Shown piece after piece: positions 52,593 to 63,634 of a stretch of DNA of 64,000 bases. Under the pieces are notes generated by a model. The model was given only the letters and a program-made list of their open reading frames with translations. It had not been told where the DNA came from and made no database searches. A program made the translations under genes and the position numbers. Numbering within the stretch: position 1 is the first letter of the stretch; every line of letters starts with the position of its first letter. This DNA comes from Schistosoma haematobium (Eukaryota; Platyhelminthes; Trematoda; Strigeidida; Schistosomatidae), in NCBI RefSeq assembly GCF_000699445.3, contig NC_067196.1:32818616-32882615 (forward strand), read 5' to 3'.

Positions 52593-53654
52593 GGATTATA
52601 TGGTAACGGTTACGAAGGTGATTGGTCAACGAAGTACAGCCACTACAGTTAAACAGTATTCTCGCTACAAAAGATGTCATATTATATTAATAATTTCAGC
52701 TTTTATAGGGACTTTGAAGTATTTGTAATTCTGTAGATTGTTAACGGTTTTATGTTTAGTTTCATTTTTGTGTTTGACAGATCTCTTATTAAGAAACCTC
52801 GTTTAGTGTCATTAGTTTTTAATCACATGCCCATATTTACAATGATAATTGATATTGCTATCGATAATTATGTCATACAGATTAATTATCATATTTCTTC
52901 GTTTTTCTGACTGGTTTGTAATAAATATATATTGTAGATTCATCACATGTAGCCAAGAGACTAGAAATAGGTTTTTTAGTTCATTAACTAATGGAAAGAT
53001 TAATGATTGAATACTCAAATATAAAAATCATAAGTTTTAAGAGATAGCTACTGAACACAGGAAACATCCAGAATGACTGATAACGTTTTATACTTAAGTA
53101 AAAATATTCTTTGTACATAGAATGGAATTTCATATTATAGTTTCTATAGGTAACACATTCACTGTATTTCGTAAAATTTATTCCTGGAATTCATTTACTT
53201 TATTTATGTATCTCCAACTACTGCAGAGGTGAATTTTCGATGGTTCCTTTTATTTTTATAGTTCAACAAACATTAGTTAGAAGCGAAAATATCTTTATAG
53301 ATCTCAACATATACTATTGTTTGAGTTCTGGTCGTTTATGAGAATCAACACAAAATGTGTATAGCTGTTGGTTTACAAAGTAATCGAAGTTAACCATTTA
53401 GAAATCTTTGAATCTAACTAACTGAAAAAATACCATATATCATCTAGGTGAAATGCATATTAACAGTATATAATATTATGGTAACATCATATCATTTGGA
53501 CAAAATACACTATTCAAACCAAATATCATAGTGACTAATTTTTGAAAAGTGTAGACTCACTCATTTAAAAAGTCTCTTAAAATAAGTGAATAGAAACTTC
53601 GACGTTGGTCATTTAAAACGCAAATGAAATATAGTATTTTGCCAATTCTTTCTC

Positions 53655-54135
53655 CTTTAACTTACCTACTTACTCCTGTTACTCCTCGTATAGGAGTATA
53701 GGCCTCCCTACTGCACTCTCCATGCAACCCTGTCCTGGGTAATCCTTTCCAACTCTTTCCATTTGTTATTTATCTTTTTTATATCTGCATCTATTTCCGA
53801 CGTAATGTGTTCTTTGACCTTCCTCTTTTCCGCTTCCCTTTAGGATTCCAAGTTGGGGATTGGCTCGTGATGCAGTTTGGTGATTTGCGTAATGTATGTC
53901 CTATTCATTTCCATCGTCTATTCCTAATTTCCTCTTCAGCTGAAAGCTGGTTTGTTTTCTTCCACAGAAGGCTGTTGCTGATGATATCCGGCCAAATGGA
54001 TGTTGAGTATCTTGCGTAGACAACTATTTATTTATAGTTGTACTTTTTTGATGGTGGTTGTTGTAGTTCTCCAAGTTTCAGCTCCGTACAGTAGTACTGC
54101 CTTTGACATTCGTATTTAAGGTTCTGAGTTTGGTA
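53655..54135 (-). pseudogene. Second RTE family, RT C-terminal fragment
   Basis: Minus strand in broken frames: NTKLRT-type start, AVLLYGAETW-like stretch, [54 protein letters not shown], then GKSWKGLPRTG. This is the C-terminal end typical of RTE reverse transcriptases, and the same stretch occurs at 37545. Multiple stops. Confidence 0.85.
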
Positions 54136-55284
54136 TTGGTTGAAATAAATTCTTTTAAAAAACAACCCTTCAATTTTGTATGACAACTCATTTTATCCAA
54201 TAAATTATTTTATATTTATACATTAATAATAAAAGATTTATTATTTACGTATTTTTGTATCAATGATGATCTAGCTTTTACATCAATGAAAAACTCAGCT
54301 TTGCTTTGTCATGTGATAAAACCCAACTAAAAATTATGGTAGGTCATATTTATGAATTAAAAGGTATGCTGAAAGAAAAAATCTAGATGTATTGGTTATT
54401 GATATTTTACATTTGTGATAGTGAATAAAGTATAACATTGTTTCAGTGATGTTATTCAATTAATGTCTAATAACTAGTTATTAAATGTCACAAGATTCAT
54501 TATTTAGAGAAAATAGAACTCCTACTAAAAGTTGAGAAACTAACGCATTTCAGATTTTTTTTCTTCATTTATATCATTATAGTCATGAGTGAGAATAATC
54601 CATTTCGTTACAAAGTCGATTGTGACATGTGTTATGTATAGTATATTATTAATCTCAATCACTAACATGTATCGTTATGTTATTGCGCAATAATTAAAGA
54701 AGCGGAAATAGATAAATATTCAATTTTGCTCGTGTTATATCATCGTATATCGTCTACTGTCATGTAACAATATTTTATCATCAATAATAATAGGTATTTT
54801 GAATGATTAAACTATAAAAAAATTTGGTCCTACCTACTACTTACGCAGACAGTCATACATAGATTTCTTATTTAAACAGTTTATATCAACAACTGATATT
54901 ATTTAAAGAATCAAACAACACTGGACTATTGGGTCATCGCAGTTTACAATAGTCATTGATCTGATCGAAATCAGAAACCAAGTCTGACACCCAGCTCAAT
55001 AATATTTACTCACTATGTTAATAACCGATATTTAACATGTATAATATCAGTTGAATCTCTATGCAGTCTAATTATATTTAGCTGGATGTATCTTCATCAA
55101 GAATATTTTAGTGATTCCACTAACAAATCTTTATTTTTAGGCGAGTACCATCTAGATCCTTGAACATTATTTGTCTAGATTTATTAACATATGATGACGA
55201 CGATATTTGAAATCTTAATAAAGTGATTATATTTACATTAGTTACAAACTGTGGTGATAACCAAACTAGCTTTAACACAATGAT
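54136..55284. other. Intergenic region, nothing recognised
   Basis: AT-rich without recognisable content. Confidence 0.6.
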
Positions 55285-55770
55285 CTTAGAGTTACAACGT
55301 GGTCAGTCAGTCACCATCTGTGCAGAGCCTAGCACGGATAGAAATCAGCCAAAGTTGCGATATCACACTAACACGACGAGACGAAAGTAATATGATGAGT
55401 AGCAAAACAGTTCGAAATAATTTAGCAGAAATGACTGTTAGAAAAAACGGACATTTGGAATAGCCTTCAAAAGGACTGAGTGTAAAGAAACGTTTGAAGG
55501 TAATATTGGGACCTTAGATCAAGAGGCGAATGAAGAGCGAATGCGACCTCACCATTTTGACTGTATATAAAACCCACCACATTTAGAATCTAACTACAGG
55601 TCGCGATTATCACAATGAACCTTAACGAGTAGTCCAAAATTACATACGTGTCATAGACCAACAATTAGTGACTTGGTAGACTGATGTCAAGTTTTTGTCT
55701 GGGTATCCCTAGTTTTCTTGCAACCTACCTCTGCATCAGTAAACAACTCCCAAAGGGGTAAGGAGTAGTT
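55285..55770 (+). repeat. Dispersed repeat of unknown class
   Basis: GC-richer block; its start (ACAACGTGGTCAGTCAGTCA, CAGCCAAAGTTGCGAT) resembles 10558-10620. It contains CATTTTGACTGTATATAAAA near 55555-55575, a TATA-like motif. No open frame, so non-coding or non-autonomous. Confidence 0.4.
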
Positions 55771-56295
55771 TAACCTAAGTAACGATACAAATACTGAATG
55801 TTATTGTGCTATTAAATGATTTCTTATTTTCACACTGTGTAGATCTGTAGTTGATATTTGTTAAGGATTCTTGTTTAATGCACTGTAACAACTCATGATA
55901 ACTAGCTACTTACATTAAAATCTATAATGAAATCAGGTAATTAGTAGTTGTCGTAAACATTTGTCACTTCAAAGTAGTCATTCTATGATAAACGAGCAGT
56001 GGTTTTAGTTGACAGTCTTTTTAAAAATCATAAGATTCATGATGGAATAATAGAAACTTTTTATCAACCAAATATGAATGTTTCTGATACATAACCGCTT
56101 TAGTTTAATTTTTTTAAAAGCAACGAGTGAGTAAAACACCTCTTGCTATTTAATAATCTAACATCTATATAGAAATTGGATAACGAAAGTATTTGTATGT
56201 ATATATGTGTTAGTAGATGTGTATATTTGAGTTAACGTTGAACAGTCACAATATGACCTAATTAAGTATACAAATAAATCAACTAAAAACTATTA

Positions 56296-56478
56296 TTATC
56301 AGAATGGGTTTTGTGGAAATTGTAGTAATTTTTATTAGTTGAAACCGAAGTTCCTGGGTTCGAGTCTCGCGCGCGGAATCGTGGATGTACACTGTTGAGG
56401 AGCTTCATACTAGGACGAAACGGCCGTCCAGTGCTTTCACGTTTTCTATGGTGGTCTAGCATTAATTGACTCATGAAT
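56296..56478 (+). mobile_element. Internally deleted hammerhead SINE
   Basis: Flanked by a 17-bp duplication with one mismatch (56279-56295 and 56479-56495). Head ATCAGAATGGGTTTTGTGG joins directly to the B-box side of the tRNA-like part (GGGTTCGAGTCTCG), then the hammerhead and the tail to GACTCATGAAT. It defines both ends of the family independently of the other copies. Confidence 0.88.
56389..56434 (+). ncRNA. Hammerhead ribozyme, first box mutated
   Basis: ACTG, TTGAGGAG (C3 changed to T), altered stem II, CGAAAC, stem III ACGGCCGT, GTC, CAGTGC. The C3 change should inactivate it. Confidence 0.75.
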
Positions 56479-56611
56479 TCAACTAAAGACTATTAATCAA
56501 TAAACTCAACTTAAATGATCCTAAAGATATAAGTTTACTTGAAACGATTAATCGTCTAGCTTGTTCTTGTATTTACATCAATAACTGCAAAAGCACGAAA
56601 TTAATTCAAGG

Positions 56612-56830
56612 ATGATTATTCAACAAAACCTGTACAATATTTTAACTGCATTTGTAACAGCAGATCAGCGTTTACGTTCGGATTCACACATGATAGTCGG
56701 AAGTATGAACAAAAGATTGGTGTTAGTGGATTTGATAAATGGATTGCAAGAGAATCCGAAACTGGACAGAACCAACTTTTTGGAGTTTCATGAAAGGTTG
56801 GATTTCAAGAAAATGTTAATAATTTGGTAG
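56612..56830 (+). other. Unassigned 72-codon open frame
   Basis: ATG-started, rather polar (TADQRLRSDSHMIVGSM, DRTNFLEFHERLDFKK), between two SINE insertions. More protein-like than its surroundings but no family recognised and no splice context; could be a fragment of an unknown element. Confidence 0.2.
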
Positions 56831-56974
56831 TCTTAAATGTTAAATGACAATTAATACTGAGTAATTTATTTTTAATAAATATTTAGTCAGAATGGGTTTT
56901 GTGGAGATTTTTAGAAATTTCACAAGTTGAAATCATGAGCCAATTGAAGCTAGACCACCATGGAAAACCTGGAA

Positions 56975-57020
56975 GCACTGGACGGCCGTTTCGTCCTAGT
57001 ATGGGACTCCTCAGCAATGC
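56975..57020 (-). ncRNA. Hammerhead ribozyme, complete core
   Basis: Minus strand: GCATTG, CTGAGGAG, TCC/GGA stem II, CGAAAC, ACGGCCGT, GTC, CAGTGC. All invariant bases are present; stem I six pairs with one G-T wobble. Confidence 0.85.
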
Positions 57021-57358
57021 GCATCCACGAACCCGCCCCCCACGAGATTCGAACCCAGGACCTATCAGTCTCGCGCCAGGCGCTTAACCAACTAGACCAC
57101 TGAGCCGGCATCCAACGGTGTTAATATCTTATAATAATCATCTGACTGACTTCAAGAGACACTCCTGGAGTTCAACCAGGTACGTTGTGGGATATGAACT
57201 CACTAAAGACAATGGTGTCCGGTGGCTCAACTTCGTGGATTGGTTGAAGTTGGACATTAACACCGTTGGGTGCCGACTCAGTGGTATAGTGGTTGAGCGC
57301 TCGTGCGCCATACGGATAGATCCTGAGTTTGAATCCCGCGAGGTGGTGCTATGGATGT

Positions 57359-57404
57359 GCACTGATGAGGAGTCCCATGATAGGACGAAACGGCCGTCCA
57401 GTGC
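57359..57404 (+). ncRNA. Hammerhead ribozyme, C3 mutated
   Basis: GCACTG then ATGAGGAG: aligned to its sister copies the invariant C3 is A. Other parts (TCC/GGA, CGAAAC, ACGGCCGT, GTC, CAGTGC) are intact. Reading CTGATGAG one register earlier would destroy stem I. Confidence 0.75.
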
Positions 57405-57462
57405 TCCCAGGTTTTCTATGGCGGTCTAGCTTCAACTGACTCATGATTTTAACCAGTGAAAA

Positions 57463-58317
57463 ATAATATTGACTGTTTTTTTTAAATACTGAAATCCCAT
57501 AACATTCGTAATCAAATAAATTTTTTGTACCAATTACTTATAAAATATGAATGGTGATACATCAAACCATTGAATAAAATTATCTTGTACTGGCAATCGT
57601 TGATATGTCTCTATAATACATACCAAGTGGATGAATAAGTAATAAAATGATAGTCTTGCAAAAGTTTACTCCATAATGAATATGACCTTTAAGTAATGGA
57701 GAATGACTAGTTATTTTATCACATGATATCTATATACTTAAAAGGATCCATTTATTAGAACATTTTCATTGTCAATTCTAATGTTACATGTGGGCTTAGT
57801 AACATGAAGCTATTAAATTAAACAGGCATTGTATAAGTGATGAAAAAAATCGTTATAGTATGTTTTTACTGTTAAAAATATAACCAAATTATCCAATTAA
57901 GCTGTTATTAATTTCAATAAACTTTTTAGCTTATTGTTAGAAACTGAATTATTATTACGTAAAACTTTTTTCTTACCGAAATGGTTCAATAGTTAAAAGT
58001 TGAAACAAACTACAAAATTCTGTCATTTCCTGATTGGGAAACTGTTTAGTTTTAAAATAGTTTAAAAACATACAATCCTATCCAAAACCTATAATAACTA
58101 TTTGGACAATGTTTTGCTTCGTAATGAAACATCAATGTATTTTTTGTAAACATCATTCATTAGTACATAATAATAACAATAATGTTTCACAATTTAAAGT
58201 TTTGTCTTTTCCAATAAAATATCCGTTAAACTAATAACTAGTCCAGAGAAATACATGAAGTAATAAATATGTGTAGGGAAAACATATACGTCAGCAAAAT
58301 GTGATGATTACAATATC
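57463..58317. other. Intergenic region, nothing recognised
   Basis: AT-rich without recognisable content. Confidence 0.6.
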
Positions 58318-58328
58318 TTGTTTTACAT

Positions 58329-58610
58329 TTTTGATTGGGATCATGGACCGATTTATATTAAACCACCACTGGAAACCTAGAAACACTGGAAGACCGTTTC
58401 GTCCTATTGTGGGACTCCTCAGCAGTGCGCGTCCACGATCCCGCTCAAGGGATTCGAACCCAGGTCCTTCGGTCTCGCACGTGAATGCTTAACCTCTAGA
58501 CCACTGAGCCGGCATCCAACCGTGTCAGTGTCTAAACTCAACCAATCCACGAAATTGCGCGACCATCTTCTATTGTACTGAGGTAAATACCTGTCTCTTC
58601 CCGATACTGA
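58329..58610 (-). mobile_element. Hammerhead SINE, divergent subfamily
   Basis: Flanked by TTGTTTTACAT at 58318-58328 and 58611-58621 (11 bp, perfect). Minus orientation: body with GTGGATTGGTTGAG, A box (CTCAGTGGTCTAGAGGTTA), B box (GGTTCGAATCCC), hammerhead, and a tail ATGATCCCAATCAAAA that differs from the main subfamily. Monomeric; lacks the AGAATGGG head. Confidence 0.88.
58383..58430 (-). ncRNA. Hammerhead ribozyme with altered cleavage triplet
   Basis: Minus strand: GCGCACTG, CTGAGGAG, TCC/GGA, CGAAAC, then GGTCTTCCAGTGT. The triplet before the cleavage site is TTC instead of GTC, still an allowed NUH, but stem III can no longer form its perfect palindrome. Confidence 0.75.
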
Positions 58611-58621
58611 TTGTTTTACAT

Positions 58622-60158
58622 CCTAGCTTGTGGATATTATGATATGATAACATAATATGATATGAAACAAAGTTCATTTAATCATTTAGTAAGATGAAAT
58701 CATTTAATTCGATCCTAATTATGGATGATTTTCAAGACCTAATGAAATAACTTGAACTTCTGGTTGTCACATTATGTGTTATGAAATATTTTTTTCTCTT
58801 GTTTATGAATATTGTGTTGTACATACATTGGTCTCTCTATTCCTCACATTAAGAGAATATTTACTAAACATGTCGTAAAAAATTACCAGTGCTTGTTAGG
58901 TAATGTGTATGAATTCTCTGTTTAACATTTTATTCTTTAAGAACCGATTGGCACTTTATGATACAAAATGTAAATTTATATTCTTGTTACCATGTAATCA
59001 AAAAGGTTTCTTGGATTCATACACAGAGTAATAGTAATTGTATTACTACTAAACAAAAACATTGTCATATGCCTTTGAATTAATTTTCTATAAAGTGAAC
59101 AGTAACATTTTCTCAAAATGTTACTTTTTCTGTACTACTTTCAGTTGTCTATTTAGATGTCACTACTGATAAATGAGGCAAGTACCCCCACCATAGCCAT
59201 CCAAAAGAAATACATAACATTGTTCAAATATGTTTACATATTCTAAAGTTCCCTTATCATTCTAGTACGTTATCGTTATAACGTTCATTTACACCGATGC
59301 ATTTTCCCTATGTATTATCAAGATTATTTTAGTGAGAAGAAGAGCAAATATATTGATTTGGTGGTGAGTTCAAAGTTATTAAAAAAATCAAAACAATACA
59401 GTAATCAATTTTGTATTACGTAATCTTATCTATTCATTCTTATCACTAACAGAACATCAGAATCATGGGAAAAAATTTCGCTCCAGTTTTATTTAATATA
59501 ACCATATACAATATCATTAATTCAGTAATAAAAACTATTGTAACTACTTATAGATATTTATAAGTGTTATTTCATTTCCGCTGCACTAACAAACTGAAAC
59601 TTTATTTTCTATACAAACACAAGTAATAACGATTTGTCTAAATGGATTAAATTACATTTAATAAAAACAATTTATTACGCGGAAAACACAAACACGAAAT
59701 GAAATAAATAAGAAAAAAAATATGATGACACAAAATGAGAAGATTAAATGTCAAAGTTTTATAAATAATGAGCATGGTTTAAAGACTAATAAACATTTGT
59801 AATGGAATTCTGATCAAACTTTCAAGTAAACATTACAAAAAACTATCAAAATATTGTTTGTCTTTGTATTCTAATCATGAAATTATTGTATTTATCAAAA
59901 TGTTTTACATGATTAACTTATGAATTGTTCAGGTACTATTAAGTTTATATACTCCAATACTATTCTTATATATTGAATGTCAAGTCGTTCTATGATACTT
60001 TATAAATTGAGGATCTTATATAAGGTCAATTTTAGTTTTGAAAAAAAGTATCCATTCTGCCTACTCATTGTATTTCTTTAAAACAAATAAAAGAGATATG
60101 AGAAAACACTTTATGATATAATAGTTACTTTGAAAATAGTTAATGGAAAACTATTTGA
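58622..60158. other. Intergenic region, nothing recognised
   Basis: AT-rich without recognisable content. Confidence 0.6.
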
Positions 60159-60262
60159 CTGAGACTTTCATTATCAAAATGAGTTTTTGTGGAGATTTTA
60201 GGAAATTTCACTGGTTGAAGACATGAGTCAGTTGAAGCTAGACCACCATTGAAAACCTGGAA

Positions 60263-60310
60263 GCACTGGACGTCCGTTTCGTCCTAGTATGGGACTCCTC
60301 AGCAGTGTGC
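60263..60310 (-). ncRNA. Hammerhead ribozyme, complete core
   Basis: Minus strand: CACTG, CTGAGGAG, TCC/GGA with 7-base loop, CGAAAC, stem III ACG/CGT with a GA loop, GTC, CAGTG. All invariant core bases are present. Confidence 0.85.
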
Positions 60311-60640
60311 ATCCACGATCCCGCCCCCCGCGGGATTCGAACCCAGAACCCACTGGCTTCGCGCGCGAGCCCTTAAACATTAGACCACTGAGCCGGCATC
60401 CAACGGTGTTGATGTCTAACTTCAACCAACCCACGAAGTTGCGCCACCGAACACTATTGTCTTCAGTGAGCTGATATCTCACAACAGACCTGGTTGAACT
60501 CCACTGATGACGGCTTCTTATTAGGACTCCAGGAGTATCTCTTGAAGTCAGTCGCTACTGAGCAGATGATTATTATCAGTGCTCGCGCGCGAAGCCAGTA
60601 GGTCCTGTGTTCGAATCCGCGGGGGCGGGATCGTGGATGC

Positions 60641-60686
60641 GCACTGCTGAGGAATCCCATACTAGGACGAAACGGCCGTCCAGTGC
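60641..60686 (+). ncRNA. Hammerhead ribozyme, near-complete core
   Basis: GCACTG, CTGAGGAA, TCC/GGA, CGAAAC, ACGGCCGT, GTC, CAGTGC. Stem I is perfect over six pairs; stem II closing pair is A-C, as in the 41785 copy. Confidence 0.8.
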
Positions 60687-60749
60687 TTCCAGGTTTTCAA
60701 TGGTGGTCTAGCTTCAATTGACTCATGATTTCAATCTGAGACTTTCATT

Positions 60750-61863
60750 CTCTATACAAGCATTAATGTTCTATAACCGGTATTTAATAGATTATTAGGA
60801 TTTTATTCTATGTAAGTTACAAGATTTTAAAATGTTTTCTCATGTTTTATTTACTGCACTGCATAGGATTGTATCATCAAAATTTATTGTAAAACATTGA
60901 TTTATTTCATTGTACATTCTATACTGTTAGTTTTTAACTATATATCTCGCAAATGAATATTTATGATGTGCACTATTCTTAAGAAGCTTCATTACAATAC
61001 TTATTATTGATTCTCATGAATATATGTTTTATGTCTTTGGTTTTCTTATATGCATAACAAGTTATGAGTTCTTAGTCATAAATCTCTATTCACATAGTTA
61101 GAGTTTTTTACTATCATCCAGCTTTAACCGACTACATAAATCATACTTCTCTTCTAAAAAAATCCCCTTATTATTATAAATAGTCATGCCTTTTCCACTG
61201 AATTCCACTGATCTCTTACATACAACATTCATTTAGTGTTTTCTTGTGAATAACAGATTTTGTGATTGCTTTGAAGAAGTGGTGAATAAAGCGAATACAT
61301 TTTATACACTTTTGATTAAAATAGAATTTTGATTAAATAAGCACTACAAATGTAGAATTTTGTGCAATTTTAATAATTTTGATTAGTATCAGTTTGATGA
61401 TAAATAAGTAAAAATTGTTTTTCAGTGTTTCAAGAGCAGTATATGAGAAACTGAAGACAATAAGATAAAACTAAATATAGCGATCTAATGTCAGTTTCGG
61501 AAAAACAGGTTGATCTATCATTTTTGTTATTATTGATGATTATCACCGTTATTATTATCGTTATCATTATTGTTGATTTGATGGAAACCATAAACGTATC
61601 GAGCTGACTACAGATACTTTAATGATTGATGTAATATGATGTTAAATTTTAGAAACACTGATTTTCGCAATCGATTTACTGAAGGTTAAACAACTGTTCA
61701 GTACATTAAGATAATTCTTACCATTAACAAGTGTTAAACTAATACACTTATCGTTCATTATGCGGATGGAAGACTTGAAATACATATAATCAGACTGATA
61801 TGGGGGTGTAGATACACATCAATTTAGAGAAATGTAGACTAGACTGGTATATATATATTCTAG
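60750..61863. other. Intergenic region, nothing recognised
   Basis: AT-rich; a short piece at 61265-61285 resembles the GAAGAAGTGG repeat. ATT/ATC-type simple sequence near 61530-61575. Confidence 0.5.
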
Positions 61864-62050
61864 AGTTCCGCCTGGAGCCCCCCAGGGGTTACTGATGGTC
61901 CCAAGCTCGGATAATGGGGGAGAGTTAGGCATGTGGTTAGCGACGCCATCCCTTAGAAACTGACTCGCTAAAAAAACACCAACCAGGAAAATTTATTCAG
62001 ACCATTCAAACTCTGCCCTGGGAGTCAGAAGGTCTTCATTTAGAAGAGTT

Positions 62051-63634
62051 ATGACACCTCATGATGAAAGCCGAGTTCCTTCGGAAGTCACGAGGCCGAT
62101 GCTCCTTCTGACAACCAGAGAAACCATTTATTTAGGTACATGGAGTACTCGTACAATGTGGGAGACTGCGAGAGTCTTCCAAATTGCTGCAGAAATGAGG
62201 AGATACAAGCTGGAGGTATTTGGGTTCAGTGAAACACACTGGATGCAAGTCGGACAACAACGACTAGCTTCAGGGGAGCTTCTGCTATACTCCGGCCATG
62301 AAGAAGAAAATGCCCCACATACACAAGAAGTTCCATTAATGCTGTCCAAACAAGCACAAAATGCACTTACAAGATGGGAATCTCATGAACCAAGGATCAT
62401 CAAAGCCTCCTTCAAAACAAAAAAAGAGGGCATTTCAATGAACATCATCCAATGCTATGCGCCTACCAACGACTACAATGAAGACGCTAAAGATCAATTC
62501 TACAATAGGCTGCAGTCAATCGTCGAGAAGTGCACAACAAAGGACCTGACCATTCTGATGGGAGATTTCAATGCCAAGGTTGGAACGGATAACACTGGAT
62601 ATAAAGACATCATGGGACGACACGGACTGGGAGAAAGGAACGAAAATGGTGAGAGATTTGCAAACCTATGTGCCTTCAATAAACTGGCCATGGGCGGCAC
62701 CATATTCCCACATAAACACATTCATAAAACCACATGGACTTTACCGGATCACACCACGCAAAACCAAATCGACCATATCTGCATCAACAAAACGTTCAGA
62801 AGGACGATGGAGGAAGTAAGAATCAAGAGAGAAGCTGATATAGCATCAGATCATCACTTGCTGGTCGCCAAGATGAAATTGAAATTCAAGAAGTACTGGA
62901 CAATGGGGCGGACAGTATCACAAAAGTTCAATACGGCCTTTCTTCAGGACACTGACAAACTCAACAAATTCAAGATAGACCTCAGCAACAAGTTCCAGGC
63001 CTTTTATGATCTACTCAATGGAGAAGGGACTATTGTGGAGAGCAACTGGAAGGGGATCAGAGAGGCAATCACTTCAACATGTCATGAGGTCCTGAGTCAC
63101 AAGAAGCACCATCACAAGGAATGGATCACTGTTGATACACTGAATAAGATTCAAGGAAGGAGGAACAAGAAGGCAGCAATCAATACCAGTCGAACAAGAG
63201 CAGAAAAAGCCAAGGTACAAGCTGAATACACAGAAGTGAACAAACAAGTGAAGAGGAGCATCAGAACCGACAAACGTAAATATGTGGAAGATTTAGCAAC
63301 GACGGCGGAAAAGGCTGCAAGAGAAGGAAACATGAGACAATTGTATGACACGACAAAGAAACTCTCTGGAAATCGCCGCAAACCAGAACGACCAGTGAAA
63401 AGCAAGGAAGGCGAGGTAATCACCAACATTGAAGAGCAACAAAACAGGTGGGTAGAACACTTCAAGGAACTCTTGAATCGACCAGCCCCACTGAACCCAC
63501 CCAACATCGAAGCAGCACCCACGGACCTCCCAATCAATGTTGGCCCACCAACAATTGAAGAAATCAGCATGGCCATCAAAAAATCAAGAGTGGCAAAGCA
63601 GCAGGGCCAGACAACATTCCAGCAGAGACGCTGA
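62051..63634 (+). pseudogene. RTE endonuclease and RT start, frameshifted
   Basis: 528 codons from ATG to TGA. Endonuclease: TWSTRTM (Ser32 where APE endonucleases have catalytic Asn), FSETHW with E61, QCYAPTNDYNEDAK, ILMGDFNAKVG, and IASDHHLL. The region after 480 enters the RT N-terminus. At the A run near 63577 the frame shifts by one base: the sequence continues in the next frame with KIKSGKAAGPDNIPAETLK. The Ser at 32 suggests the endonuclease was already impaired. Confidence 0.88.

Larger units (their letters stand above)
56886..57462 (+). mobile_element. Palindromic hammerhead SINE dimer
   Basis: Head TCAGAATGGGTTTTGTGG, then the full unit in inverse orientation (tail, hammerhead 56975-57020, tRNA-like part) to about 57120, then body, tRNA-like part and hammerhead in plus orientation to the tail ending GATTTTAACCAGTGAA. 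Both tRNA-like parts have A and B boxes. The flanks AATAAATATT and AAATAATATT may be a decayed target duplication. Confidence 0.85.
60173..60735 (+). mobile_element. Palindromic hammerhead SINE dimer with 14-bp target duplication
   Basis: Flanked by perfect CTGAGACTTTCATT at 60159-60172 and 60736-60749. Inside: head (60173-60210), inverse unit with tail, hammerhead, B box (60331-60346) and A box (near 60381-60395) and body to about 60530, a linker, then a plus unit with a shortened tRNA-like part, hammerhead and tail ending CATGATTTCAAT. One duplication around both units shows they moved as a single 563-bp element. Confidence 0.92.

Noticed and set aside
57363..57372. CTGATGAG as the hammerhead first box at this copy
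   Set aside because: Alignment with sister copies puts the box two to three bases later; with this register stem I would not pair, so it is scored as a C3 mutation.
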